This document shows positions 38,683 to 46,592 of a stretch of 49,203 bases of DNA, in pieces. The DNA is from CAZVIK01 sp964627045 (GTDB taxonomy: Bacteria; Acidobacteriota; Terriglobia; Bryobacterales; Bryobacteraceae): contig CAZVIK010000005.1 in NCBI GenBank assembly GCA_964627045.1, positions 1-49,203 of the forward strand, written 5' to 3'. The translations under genes were made by a program, and so were the position numbers. Under the pieces are notes generated by a model. It saw only the letters and a list, made by a program, of their open reading frames with translations, was not told the origin of the DNA and searched no databases. Position 1 is the first letter of the stretch. Each line of letters begins with the position of its first letter.

Positions 38683-40604
38683 GCGGCGCCGGCGTCCTCG
38701 ATGGCCTGGGAGAGATCCTCCCACTCGGCCAGCAGCGCGGCCAGGTCCTTCCGCGCGGCCTCCAAGGCGTTGTTCAGGCGCACCGTCTCCTCGACGCTCT
38801 TGAAGTCGGCCAGGGCGCGCTCCAATTCGGCGATCTCCGCTTCTCGCCGCGCGACGTCCTCTTCGAGCGCCTGGCAGCGCTCCCGCATCTGGCGTAAGCG
38901 GATGGGATTGAGGCGCTTCGCCTTGGATTCCGGAGCGGCGCCGGAAGCGCCGGCCGGGGCTTCTGCGGCGGCGATGGATGGCTCCGTGGCGGCGGCCTGC
39001 GCGGACTTGCGCCAAAGGTAGTCCTCGTAATTTCCGGGGTAGACGCGGACTTCCCCGCCGGCGACGTCGAAGATGCGCGTGGCGAGCTTGTCGATGAAGT
39101 AGCGGTCGTGACTGACGAAGACCAGCGTGCCGGTGAACTCCTGTAGGGAATCGAGCAGCACGTCCTTGGCGCGCAGGTCCAGGTGGTTAGTGGGTTCATC
39201 GAGAAGCAGGAAGTTCGAAGGATGCAAGAGCAGGCGAGCAAGGGCGTAGCGGTTACGCTCGCCGCCGCTCAGTACGCCGACGGGCCTGAAGACGTCCTCT
39301 TCAGAAAACAGAAAGCAGCCGAGCAGCGTGCGGAGTTCGGTGAGCGTGGAGCGCGGCGAGAGGTTGCCCAGATCGTCGAGCAGCCGGACGGCGGGATCGA
39401 GTTCCTTGTACTGGTCCTGCGCGAAGTATTCGGTTTCGACGTTGTGGCCCACGGTGAACTCGCCCGCGGTGAGCGGCTCGGTGCCGGCCAGCATGCGGAT
39501 GAGCGTGGACTTGCCCGCGCCGTTGACGCCGACCAGCGCCACGCGGTCGCCGCGCTCGATGACGAAGCTGACGTTTTCGAGCACGCGCTTGGAGCCGTAG
39601 AACTTGCTGACGTTACGGAACTCGGAGACGATGCGGCCGCTTGGCTTGGGCTGGGGGAAGGAGAAGTGGATGGACTTCTCTTCGGCGGGCGGCATTTCCA
39701 CGCGCTCCATGCGTTCCAGTTCCTTGATGCGGCTCTGCACCTGCTTGGCCTTGGTGGCCTGGTAGCGGAAGCGGTTGATGAAGGCTTCCAACTGGCGCAC
39801 GCGGTCCTGCTGGTTGTTGTAGGCGGCTTCCAGTTGCGCGCGGCGCTCGGTCTTCAGTTCCTGGTAGCGCGAGTAATTGCCGGCGTAGAAATGCAGCCGC
39901 CGGTTCCAGATCTCGACCACCTTGCGCACGGTGACATCCAGGAAATAGCGGTCGTGGCTCACCAGGACGAAGGCGTAAGGGTAGGAGCTCAGGTAGGACT
40001 CCAGCCAGTTGCGCGCTTCCAAGTCGAGGTGGTTGGTAGGCTCGTCCAGCAACAGCAGGTTCGGCTTTTCGAGCAGAAGTTTGGCGAGCGCGATGCGCAT
40101 CTGCCAGCCGCCGGAAAACTCCTCGGTGCGGCGGCGCCAGTCGTCCTTGGGAAAGCTGAGGCCGCTGAGCACGGTGCCGACCTGCGCATCCAACGCGTAG
40201 CCGTCCAGGGTGCGGAACTCGTGCTCCAGGCGGTGGAAGCGCTCGGCGACCTCGGCGTACTCGACGCCGGCGGGGTCCAGGCGGGACATTTCCCGGGTGA
40301 GGCTCTCCAGTTCGGTCTCCGCGGCGCGCAGGTGGTCGAAGACCGACAGGCATTCGGCGAAGACGCTGCGGCCGGACAACTCCAGACCGTATTGCGGAAG
40401 GTAGCCGGCGCTGGTTCCCTTGGTGGAAGAGAGGGAGCCGTAATCGAGCGACTCCAGGCCGGCGAGGACTTTGAGCAGAGTACTCTTGCCGGTGCCGTTG
40501 GCCCCGACCAGGCCGATGCCGTCGCCGGGGTTGATCTGCCAGGAGGCGTCCTGGAAAAGGAGTTTCTCGCCGAAGCGTTTTCCGGCGGAGGTGAGCTGGA
40601 TCAC
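38679..40604 (-). CDS. ABC-F family ATPase (ribosome-associated type)
   Basis: The 641-residue protein has two ABC ATPase domains and no membrane segment. Domain 1: Walker A 'GANGTGKST', signature 'EFSGGWQMRIALAKLLL', Walker B 'NLLLLDEPTNHLDLEA'. Domain 2: 'GVNGAGKST', 'VLSGGERNRYALARLLL', 'FLLLDEPTNHLDLRA'. They are joined by the charged ABC-F linker ('QLEAAYNNQQDRVRQLEAFINRFRYQATKAKQVQSRIKELERMERV'). The C-terminal ~70 residues are a coiled-coil domain ('LEEDVARREAEIAELERALADFKSVEETVRLNNALEAARKDLAALLAEWEDL'). Such proteins act on the ribosome in translation regulation or antibiotic protection. The GTG at 40604 overlaps the accD stop (GTGA), so it is coupled to accD. Confidence 0.93.
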   Translation of the reverse strand: MIQLTSAGKRFGEKLLFQDASWQINPGDGIGLVGANGTGKSTLLKVLAGLESLDYGSLSSTKGTSAGYLPQYGLELSGRSVFAECLSVFDHLRAAETELESLTREMSRLDPAGVEYAEVAERFHRLEHEFRTLDGYALDAQVGTVLSGLSFPKDDWRRRTEEFSGGWQMRIALAKLLLEKPNLLLLDEPTNHLDLEARNWLESYLSSYPYAFVLVSHDRYFLDVTVRKVVEIWNRRLHFYAGNYSRYQELKTERRAQLEAAYNNQQDRVRQLEAFINRFRYQATKAKQVQSRIKELERMERVEMPPAEEKSIHFSFPQPKPSGRIVSEFRNVSKFYGSKRVLENVSFVIERGDRVALVGVNGAGKSTLIRMLAGTEPLTAGEFTVGHNVETEYFAQDQYKELDPAVRLLDDLGNLSPRSTLTELRTLLGCFLFSEEDVFRPVGVLSGGERNRYALARLLLHPSNFLLLDEPTNHLDLRAKDVLLDSLQEFTGTLVFVSHDRYFIDKLATRIFDVAGGEVRVYPGNYEDYLWRKSAQAAATEPSIAAAEAPAGASGAAPESKAKRLNPIRLRQMRERCQALEEDVARREAEIAELERALADFKSVEETVRLNNALEAARKDLAALLAEWEDLSQAIEDAGAA

Positions 40605-41461
40605 TGGACCGGGCCGCAGAAGAACTCGAGCGCCTGTGCGATGTAGCCTTTCAACTCGGAACGGGGCACGACGGCGTCGAGAAAACCGGTTTTCAGAAGG
40701 AACTCGGATCGCTGGAAGCCCTCGGGGAGCTTCTGGCGGATGGTCTGCTCGATGACGCGCGGGCCGGCGAAACCGATCAGCGCGCCGGGTTCGCCGATGT
40801 TCAGGTCGCCGAGCATGGCGAAGCTGGCCGTGGTGCCGCCGGTGGTGGGGTCGGAACAAACGCTGATGTAGGGGACCTTGACGGCGTCCAGGCGGGTGAG
40901 AGCGGCTGAGACCTTGGCCATTTGCACAAGGCTGACCATGCCTTCCTGCATGCGCATGCCGCCGGAGGCCGAGACCACGATGAGCGGATGCCGATGCTCG
41001 GCGGAGCGTTCCACGGCGCGCGTCAGCACCTCGCCCACGACCGTGCCGACGCTGCCGCCGATGAACTTCAGTTCCAGCACGCATACGTTGACAGGGCGTC
41101 CGTTGAGCCGGCCGGAAGCCGAGAGGATCGCGTCGTTGAGCGCGGTGGCCTTCTTCATGGCGGCCAGGCGGTCTTTATAGGAACGTTGATCGACGAACCC
41201 GAGCGGGTCGGTGGAAACCAGGTTGCGATCGTGTTCGGTCCACTCGGCCCCGTCCAAAAGCATGCGCAGGCGGGCGACGGCGTTGATCTTGAAATGGAAG
41301 CCGCACTTGGGGCAGACCTGCAGCGTCTCTTCCAGCGCCTTGCGCCAGATGATCTGGCGGCAACTGTCGCACTTGAGCCAGAGGCCCTCGGTGCGGACGC
41401 TTTTCTCCTGGCCGGCGTTTGGGACTTCGCGAGCCGTTTTCTCTCTGGTAAACCAGGCCAT
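40601..41461 (-). CDS. accD: Acetyl-CoA carboxylase carboxyltransferase subunit beta
   Basis: The 286-residue protein transfers the carboxyl group from biotin to acetyl-CoA, the first step of fatty acid synthesis. The N-terminal zinc ribbon has Cys31, Cys34, Cys50 and Cys53 ('LKCDSCRQIIW' and 'LQVCPKCGFHF'). The crotonase core shows 'PLIVVSASGGMRMQEGMVSLVQMAK' (oxyanion glycines) and 'SDPTTGGTTASFAMLGDLNIGEPGALIGFAGPRVIEQT'. Length is normal. It starts 7 bp after cobO and its stop overlaps the ABC-F start, so all three form one operon. The alpha subunit AccA is not in the window. Confidence 0.96.
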   Translation of the reverse strand: MAWFTREKTAREVPNAGQEKSVRTEGLWLKCDSCRQIIWRKALEETLQVCPKCGFHFKINAVARLRMLLDGAEWTEHDRNLVSTDPLGFVDQRSYKDRLAAMKKATALNDAILSASGRLNGRPVNVCVLELKFIGGSVGTVVGEVLTRAVERSAEHRHPLIVVSASGGMRMQEGMVSLVQMAKVSAALTRLDAVKVPYISVCSDPTTGGTTASFAMLGDLNIGEPGALIGFAGPRVIEQTIRQKLPEGFQRSEFLLKTGFLDAVVPRSELKGYIAQALEFFCGPVQ

Positions 41462-41468
41462 GTGTCGT

Positions 41469-42108
41469 TCAGTACTCGATGCCCCGCTGCGCCGGAACGC
41501 CGCTGTAGAACGGGTGCTTGATCTCTTTCATCTCGGTCACCAGGTCGGCGGCGTCCACCAGAGCCTGGGGCGCGTTGCGCCCGGTGCAGATGACGTGCAA
41601 CTCTCCGGGACGCGCCTTCAACCCGGCCAGCACCGGCTCCAGGGCCAGCATGCCGTAGTCGATGACGTTGACGATCTCGTCAAGGATCAGGATATCGTAC
41701 TTGCGGGACCGAATGGCCTGGACCGCGGCGTCCCAGGCGGCCTCGGCGGCGCGCACATCCTCGGGGGAGACCGGTTCGGGAGCGAGGGCGACGAAACCGC
41801 GGCCCATGGGGCGGATCTCGAAATTGCCGCCGAGAAGCGGCGCGGCGACCAGTTCCCCGAAGTCCCAGAAACCCTTTATAAACTTAAAAATTTGACCCAT
41901 TACCCGGTGCCCCTGGCCCAAATGCCCCGCCCAAACCCCCGGGACCTAATCCCNNNNNNNNNNCGTAGTGCCAGGAACCCTTGATGAACTGGATCATGAG
42001 GACCCTGAGGCCGTGGCCCGAGGCGCGAAGGGCCAGGCCCATCGCCGCGGTCGTCTTGCCCTTGCCGTCGCCCGTGAAGACCATCAGAAGCCCGCGCCGC
42101 GAAGCCAT
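41469..42108 (-). CDS. cobO: Cob(I)yrinic acid a,c-diamide adenosyltransferase, interrupted by an assembly gap
   Basis: The N-terminal part reads 'ASRRGLLMVFTGDGKGKTTAAMGLALRASGHGLRVLMIQFIKGSWHY' with the P-loop GDGKGKTT at residues 13-20, then ten N. After the gap the protein resumes as 'GELVAAPLLGGNFEIRPMGRGFVALAPEPVSPEDVRAAEAAWDAAV', 'YDILILDEIVNVIDYGMLALE' and 'HVICTGRNAPQALVDAADLVTEMKEIKHPFYSG', the complete CobO/BtuR C-terminus. The enzyme adenosylates corrinoid in coenzyme B12 synthesis or salvage. Sequence just after the gap (41855-41953) repeats the segment before it at lower quality, so the gene is probably intact in the organism and not a pseudogene. First gene of an operon with accD and the ABC-F gene; no cobalamin riboswitch is visible upstream. 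Confidence 0.87.
41855..41963. other. Assembly join: low-quality duplicate plus ten-N gap
   Basis: Bases 41954-41963 are N. The preceding ~99 bases align with 41964-42060 at about 70% identity over the first ~40 bases (CCAG.AACCCTT.AT.AACT shared) and more loosely after. The mismatches look like sequencing errors at a contig end, so the two contigs probably overlap and the N run is spurious. Confidence 0.85.
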
Positions 42109-42256
42109 TGTCCGATGATACCTCGCGCCGGTGGCTGCTAGCTAAATCCTGCGGTGTGTTAAGTTTGCGCGCCGAAATTAATGTATCCGGGATGCGCCGA
42201 ACCCATCGAATGAGGAAGCCGGGCGAAGCCGGCGAAAACCAATGAGGAGAGACAAA

Positions 42257-42682
42257 ATGAAGATGAGGCTTTTCGGCGCAGCCGCACTGGCGATTCTGGT
42301 GGCGGTGGCGTCCCCGCTTCTGGCGCAGGCGGCGACGATGTCGGTTAACATTCCGTTTGAGTTCACCGTGGGCGGCAAGATACACCCTTCCGGCGAGTAC
42401 CGGATCTCCACCTCCAGTGGCAGCACCATCGTGGGGCTCTCCAATTTCGACGCATCCCTGGCGACGCAGGTCTTGGCGTTGCGCGCCGACGACCGCAGCC
42501 GTTCATCGGCGCCCTCCCGGCTGGTCTTTCGCCGTTACGCCGACCGGTACTTCCTGGCCGAAATCTGGAACGCCAACATCTTGGTGGCCCGGAGCGTAGC
42601 GGCGACGCCCGAAGAGCAGGAACTGGCGCGGACGCTGGCTTTGGCGAAGGGAGAGACCGTCACGGTGCTCGCGCGGCGTTAA
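42257..42682 (+). CDS. Small secreted protein of the acidobacterial 'PSGEYxI' type
   Basis: The 141-residue protein has a signal peptide (MKMRLFGAAALAILVAVASPLLAQA) and a mature part 'MSVNIPFEFTVGGKIHPSGEYRISTSSGSTIVGLSNFDASLATQVLALRADDRSRSSAPSRLVFRRYADRYFLAEIWNANILVARSV'. The motif order (VNIPFEF, PSGEYRI, LVFRRY...RYFLAEIW) identifies a widespread exported acidobacterial family without known function, related to the protein at 31414-31809. The ATG at 42257 has GGAG seven bases upstream; ATG 42242 is too close to it. The 148-bp region upstream has no convincing promoter hexamers. Confidence 0.8.
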   Translation: MKMRLFGAAALAILVAVASPLLAQAATMSVNIPFEFTVGGKIHPSGEYRISTSSGSTIVGLSNFDASLATQVLALRADDRSRSSAPSRLVFRRYADRYFLAEIWNANILVARSVAATPEEQELARTLALAKGETVTVLARR

Positions 42683-42716
42683 GCCGGAGCGAGCCGGCGA
42701 CGTAGTTGGAAGCGGC

Positions 42717-42754
42717 AACTCGGGCCCGGACCCGGGTTGCCCTTTGGTTTTTGG
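42717..42754 (+). terminator. Possible terminator after the secreted protein gene
   Basis: AACTCGGG (42717-42724) and CCCGGGTT (42731-42738) form an 8-bp stem with one wobble pair and a 6-nt loop, followed by GCCC then TTTGGTTTTT. The T-rich part overlaps the -35 region of the cytochrome promoter, so the two genes would be punctuated here. Confidence 0.45.
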
Positions 42755-42772
42755 CGGATCTTCCCCTAGAAT
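42744..42772 (+). promoter_or_regulatory. Leaderless-type promoter of the cytochrome gene
   Basis: TTGGTT (42744-42749) and TAGAAT (42767-42772) are spaced by 17 bp, and the ATG follows the -10 after only 7 bases, exactly where transcription should begin. No ribosome site can fit, so the message is probably leaderless. Confidence 0.6.
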
Positions 42773-42779
42773 CTCTTTG

Positions 42780-43907
42780 ATGACGCGGCGTGTCCGGCTG
42801 TTGCTGATGGCGGCGTGCGCGTGGGGCGCCCACGGAGCCACGCGGAGCCTGCCCACCGGAGACGCGGCGCGCGGGCAGAGCCTGTTCCACGAGAAGGCTT
42901 GTCTTCAGTGCCACAGCGTGAACGGCAAGGGCGGGGGGACGGCGCCCGACTTGGCGCGGGCCGTGACCCGCGGTTACAGCCCGGCCAACCTCGCATCGGC
43001 ACTGTGGAATCATGCGCCGGGGATGTCGGCGGCCTGGGCGGCGAAGGGGATGAGGCGCCCCGACCTCACCGAGCAGGACGCTGCGGACCTTTTCGCCTAC
43101 TTCTACGCGGCGCGGTACTTCGAAGGCCCCGGCAACGCGCGACGCGGGCGCGGGGTTTTCACGGCGAAGGGATGCGCGGCGTGCCACGGCGTGACTTCGG
43201 CGGTTCGCAAGGATGCTCCTCCGGTGGCGGCGTGGGCGGCCGTGGCCGACCCGGTGGCGCTGGGCGCGCGGCTCTGGAACCACGGCGCGCCGAAGCGGGA
43301 GGCGGCGTCCCCCTACTCCAATATCAACGCCGTGGAGCTGGCCGACTTGCTGGCCTTCGCGCGCAGCCACGCGCGCCATCGGACCGAGGCCCGGGAATTC
43401 GCGCCCGGGTCGCCCGAGAAGGGCCGCGCCGTGCTGGCGTCCAAGCGCTGCGCCACCTGTCACGTGGGCGCGCGCGATCTGGAAGAACGGCCCACGCGCT
43501 ACACCCTGATGGACTTTCTGGCCGGAATGTGGCACCGGCCGGACTTGTGGCGGCCCGCCTCGCCGCCGATGACCCGCGCCGAAATGGCGGACCTGGCGGC
43601 CTATCTGCTGGCCACGCAGTTCGGGCAGGAACGCGGAGACGCGATGCGCGGCCAGACCACCTATACGGCGAAGGGTTGCGCCGGGTGTCACGACCAGGCC
43701 GCGAGCGGAGCGCCGCCCCGCGCCGGGATGCTCGGCCGGATGAATTCCTACAGCATGATCTCGTCGGCGTGGCGCCATGGCCCGGCGATGCAGGAGCGCC
43801 TGCGCGCGCGGAACCTGGCCTGGCCGAAGTTGGACCCCACCGAGATGGCGGACCTGCTGGCCTTCCTCAACGGGCAGCGGCTGCGCCAGCGTCCGGGCGC
43901 GCGGTAG
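42780..43907 (+). CDS. Exported tetraheme c-type cytochrome of four tandem cytochrome c modules
   Basis: The 375-residue protein has a signal peptide (MTRRVRLLLMAACAWGAHGA) and four CxxCH heme-binding motifs: CLQCH (41-45), CAACH (132-136), CATCH (224-228) and CAGCH (300-304). Spacing is 91, 92 and 76 residues. Each module begins 'G-x-A-x-R-G...F..K-x-C' and carries a W-x-H or W-N-H block ('LWNHAPGM', 'LWNHGAPK', 'MWHRPDLW', 'AWRHGPAM') and an 'E-x-A-D-L-x-A-[YF]' helix, so the gene arose by internal repetition. It should carry electrons in the periplasm. Methionines for the sixth ligand are obvious only in some modules. The ATG at 42780 directly follows a promoter. It converges on the MFS/spermidine synthase gene, with 28 bp between stops that can form a hairpin. 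Confidence 0.9.
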   Translation: MTRRVRLLLMAACAWGAHGATRSLPTGDAARGQSLFHEKACLQCHSVNGKGGGTAPDLARAVTRGYSPANLASALWNHAPGMSAAWAAKGMRRPDLTEQDAADLFAYFYAARYFEGPGNARRGRGVFTAKGCAACHGVTSAVRKDAPPVAAWAAVADPVALGARLWNHGAPKREAASPYSNINAVELADLLAFARSHARHRTEAREFAPGSPEKGRAVLASKRCATCHVGARDLEERPTRYTLMDFLAGMWHRPDLWRPASPPMTRAEMADLAAYLLATQFGQERGDAMRGQTTYTAKGCAGCHDQAASGAPPRAGMLGRMNSYSMISSAWRHGPAMQERLRARNLAWPKLDPTEMADLLAFLNGQRLRQRPGAR

Positions 43908-43935
43908 CGGGCGGCCAAGCGGCACGCCGCGCGGC

Positions 43936-45936
43936 CTAGCGCATTACCTGGAACAGGTTGCTGTAGTCGTCGGTCCACAGGCGGCCGCCGCGAGGGACCG
44001 GGAGCACCTGCGCGCTGGCGCGGAAGGCGGGCGAGTCCAGCAGCGTCCGCTTGGATCCGACCAGGATCCAGGTGGCTTCCAGTGTGTGTGCCTTGGGGTC
44101 GCCGGGACTGTGTATGGACAACGCGGTCTTGCCGAGCGATGCGGCCAGACGCGCCACCACTTCGCTGAAATCCAGGAAGCGGTTAGAGACGTGGATCGCC
44201 AGAACGCCTTCCTGCGACAGGTGCCGGAAGTAGATGCCGAAGGCCTCGCGCGTCAGCATGTGGACGGGGATGGAATCGCCCGAGAACGCGTCGATGGCCA
44301 GCACGTCGAAGCGCTGGTCCGGTTCGCGCTCCAGAGAGAGGCGAGCGTCGCCCTCGACCACGTCGACGTGCGCGGCCGAATCCCTCAGGTAGGTGAAGTG
44401 CTCCTTCGCCATGGCGATGACCAGCGGGTTGAGTTCGTAGATGCGATAAGAATCCCCGGGCCGCCCGTAAGTGGCCATGGTCCCCGGCCCTAGTCCAACA
44501 ATGCCGACACGCCGCGGACCGCCGTTGACGTTCTGAATCGCCAGCGCCACGCCGGATTGGGGCCCGTAGTAGGCCGTCGCCTGCCCGCGCCGCTCGGGGG
44601 CCAGCCATTGCGAGCCGTGGCTGATGTTGCCGTGCAGCAGCGTCCGCAGGGCCTCGCCGCCCGTGCCGACATCGGTCACCTTGAGCGCGCCGTAGAAGTT
44701 GCGTGCGGCGACGCGCGCCTCCACCAGCGGTTCGTAGACGATGGAGGCGACGTAGCCGATCAGCGCCAGCGTCATCGCCAACTTCACGAGCGAGGCCCGG
44801 CTGCGGGGCAGAATGATCCACCCGAGGCAGGCGCACACGGCCAGAGTGATGGGGAACTCGAAGTAGTCCTTAAAGACGTGGGGCGCGGCCAGGGCCACGA
44901 ACGCTCCACCGGCCGCGCCGCCGACCGAAACCATGAGGTAAAAACGCGTCAGGTGGCGCGGGTCCGGCCGCAGGCGGAACAACTCGCCGTGGCAGAACAT
45001 GCAGCAGACTAAAAGGCCGAGGCTCAGAATCGCCAGGGTCAGCAGGAGGCTGGTGCCGCTTCGCGAATAGACCAGAGCGAAGGCCAGGGCGAAGATGGCG
45101 GGCGCCAGCAGCATCCCGAAAAGGCGGCTGTGATACCAGGGGCCGTGGGCGAAGCAGAGAATGAAGCTCAGAAGGTACAAGCCCAGCGGCAAAATCCAGA
45201 GGAAGGGGACCGGGGCGATATCCGCCGTAAGCAGGTTCGTCACGGCCACCAGCAGCGCCGAGGGGCAGGCTGCCAGCAGAATCCATAGCACGTCGGTCTT
45301 CCACCCGACGGGCCCGGTACCGTTGGCGACGGGCGCGTTTTCCGTGCGGGCGGCGGGGGAGCGCCGCAACGCCGCCAAAGCCAGCGCGGCGGAGAGCGCG
45401 GCGTAGACGACATAGGCGAGGCTCCACACCCAGGTCTGCTGGCGAAGCGTGAGGCGAGGTTCGATCAGCACCGGATAGGCGAGCAGCGCCGCCAGCGAGC
45501 CGGCGTTGGAGAACGCGTAGAGCCGGTAGGGCAGGGCCGCGCCGTGGCTGCGCGCGTACCAAGTCTGCACCAGCGGAGTCGAGGTCGCCAGCGTGAGAAA
45601 CGGCAGACCCGCCATGGCGGCGAGCAGGCCCAGGACGCGGAAGGTCGGGTCGCCATCGCCCACCGGGCGCGAGCCCTCCACCACCGTGAAACGCATCAGC
45701 GCCACGCTGGCCGTCAGTAGTCCGAGGTGAATGAAGGTCTGCGCCTTGGGCGGGAGCTTGTCAACCAGCCAGTGACTATAAAGGTACCCTGCCAGCAGGC
45801 CCGCCTGAAAAAACACCAGGCACGTCGCCCAGACGCCCGCCGATCCTCCGAACCAGGGCAACAGGACCTTTCCCGCCACCGGTTGCGCCAGGAACATCAG
45901 GAAGGCGCTGAGGACGACGGTGAGGACGTGGAGCAT
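43936..45936 (-). CDS. Fused MFS-like membrane protein / spermidine synthase-like protein
   Basis: The 666-residue protein begins with about ten to twelve transmembrane helices ('MLHVLTVVLSAFLMFLAQPVAGKVLLPWFGGSAGVWATCLVFFQAGLLAGYLYSHWLVDKL') and ends with a Rossmann-fold spermidine-synthase-like domain ('RRVGIVGLGPGTMATYGRPGDSYRIYELNPLVIAMAKEHFTYLRD', 'VVEGDARLSLEREPDQRFDVLAIDAFSGDSIPVHMLTREAF'). The fused family is frequent in Acidobacteria and related groups. The 'GLGPGTMA' and 'D-A-F-S-G-D-S' motifs match aminopropyltransferase motifs, but polyamine activity of the fused proteins is mostly untested. It lies 9 bp downstream of the PIN toxin gene on the same strand. Confidence 0.92.
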   Translation of the reverse strand: MLHVLTVVLSAFLMFLAQPVAGKVLLPWFGGSAGVWATCLVFFQAGLLAGYLYSHWLVDKLPPKAQTFIHLGLLTASVALMRFTVVEGSRPVGDGDPTFRVLGLLAAMAGLPFLTLATSTPLVQTWYARSHGAALPYRLYAFSNAGSLAALLAYPVLIEPRLTLRQQTWVWSLAYVVYAALSAALALAALRRSPAARTENAPVANGTGPVGWKTDVLWILLAACPSALLVAVTNLLTADIAPVPFLWILPLGLYLLSFILCFAHGPWYHSRLFGMLLAPAIFALAFALVYSRSGTSLLLTLAILSLGLLVCCMFCHGELFRLRPDPRHLTRFYLMVSVGGAAGGAFVALAAPHVFKDYFEFPITLAVCACLGWIILPRSRASLVKLAMTLALIGYVASIVYEPLVEARVAARNFYGALKVTDVGTGGEALRTLLHGNISHGSQWLAPERRGQATAYYGPQSGVALAIQNVNGGPRRVGIVGLGPGTMATYGRPGDSYRIYELNPLVIAMAKEHFTYLRDSAAHVDVVEGDARLSLEREPDQRFDVLAIDAFSGDSIPVHMLTREAFGIYFRHLSQEGVLAIHVSNRFLDFSEVVARLAASLGKTALSIHSPGDPKAHTLEATWILVGSKRTLLDSPAFRASAQVLPVPRGGRLWTDDYSNLFQVMR

Positions 45937-45945
45937 CGCGGCGGG

Positions 45946-46347
45946 CTACCTCCAGCGGCGGACGCGCATCAGGTCGAAGTCGCGGTCGAAGGTCCAGACC
46001 TTCAGTTTGAGCCGGTGACTCAGCGAGGCCGCCACGGCGTCGAACAAGGTGATCTTCCGCCCGGGAAGAGAGGCGAGCCGTGCAGCGGCGGCCAGGTAAT
46101 CGCCCGGTTCGGGGTTCAGCGCCGCGGCGCCCTCCAACATCTCATTCAGCCAATTGCCGGCGAACTTGGCCCCCAAGCGGTGCAGTACAAGCGTGTAAGC
46201 TTCGGCCAGCGTCGGGTAGGACACCGCGACAAAACAGCTTTGCGACTGGATCCGGGCCAGTTCGTCGCGCGCCCTCTGGTGATACTGGTCGGAGGGATCG
46301 GCCAGCGCGTAGAGCGGCCCGGTGTCGGCGAGAACGGCGGTGCTCAT
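45946..46347 (-). CDS. PIN-domain ribonuclease, type II toxin (VapC-like)
   Basis: The 133-residue protein has the PIN acidic residues in order: 'VLADTGPLYALAD' (Asp near residue 8), 'YPTLAEAYTLVLHRLG' (Glu), 'ITLFDAVAASLSHRL' (Asp) and 'VWTFDRDFDLMRVRRW' (Asp). PIN toxins cleave RNA, often tRNA or rRNA. The ATG overlaps the stop of the upstream ribbon-helix-helix gene (ATGA), the classic antitoxin-toxin order. The downstream MFS/spermidine synthase gene starts after only 9 bp. Confidence 0.9.
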   Translation of the reverse strand: MSTAVLADTGPLYALADPSDQYHQRARDELARIQSQSCFVAVSYPTLAEAYTLVLHRLGAKFAGNWLNEMLEGAAALNPEPGDYLAAAARLASLPGRKITLFDAVAASLSHRLKLKVWTFDRDFDLMRVRRWR

Positions 46348-46580
46348 CGCCGCACCAGAACCTCGTCGTGCCGGAGGCTGGTGTCCGAGGCGCCGCTTCC
46401 CTTGCGTGCCGCTGTAATGCGCAGCGGCCGGGCGGGCGGCGCGAACCCCCGGTGCGCCAGGTACTCGCGCAGGGCGCTCTGAACTACGGCGGTGAGGGCC
46501 AGCGGCACCTCTTGTTGGCGCAGATAGGCGTCCAGGCCCGGGCGCAGGTCCTCGGCGATGGTGATGGTGGCGCGTTTCAC
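46344..46580 (-). CDS. Ribbon-helix-helix antitoxin
   Basis: The 78-residue protein 'MKRATITIAEDLRPGLDAYLRQQEVPLALTAVVQSALREYLAHRGF' has the short beta strand, two helices and turn of a ribbon-helix-helix DNA-binding domain. The C-terminal 30 residues, 'ITAARKGSGASDTSLRHDEVLVRR', would wrap around the toxin. It starts at GTG 46580 with no ribosome site; the -10-like TAGACT ends 6 bases before, suggesting a leaderless message. It overlaps the PIN toxin gene, and a palindromic operator lies just upstream. Confidence 0.82.
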   Translation of the reverse strand: MKRATITIAEDLRPGLDAYLRQQEVPLALTAVVQSALREYLAHRGFAPPARPLRITAARKGSGASDTSLRHDEVLVRR

Positions 46581-46592
46581 GAATTCAGTCTA

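Noticed and set aside
39183..40646. 487-codon frame opposite the ABC-F gene
   Set aside because: Antisense shadow of a two-domain ATPase with intact motifs.
41469..42108. cobO as a pseudogene
   Set aside because: The break coincides with an N run and a low-quality duplicate of the adjoining sequence, so assembly error explains it.
42109..42256. Cobalamin riboswitch upstream of cobO
   Set aside because: No B12-box-like sequence or conserved pairing could be found on the minus strand.
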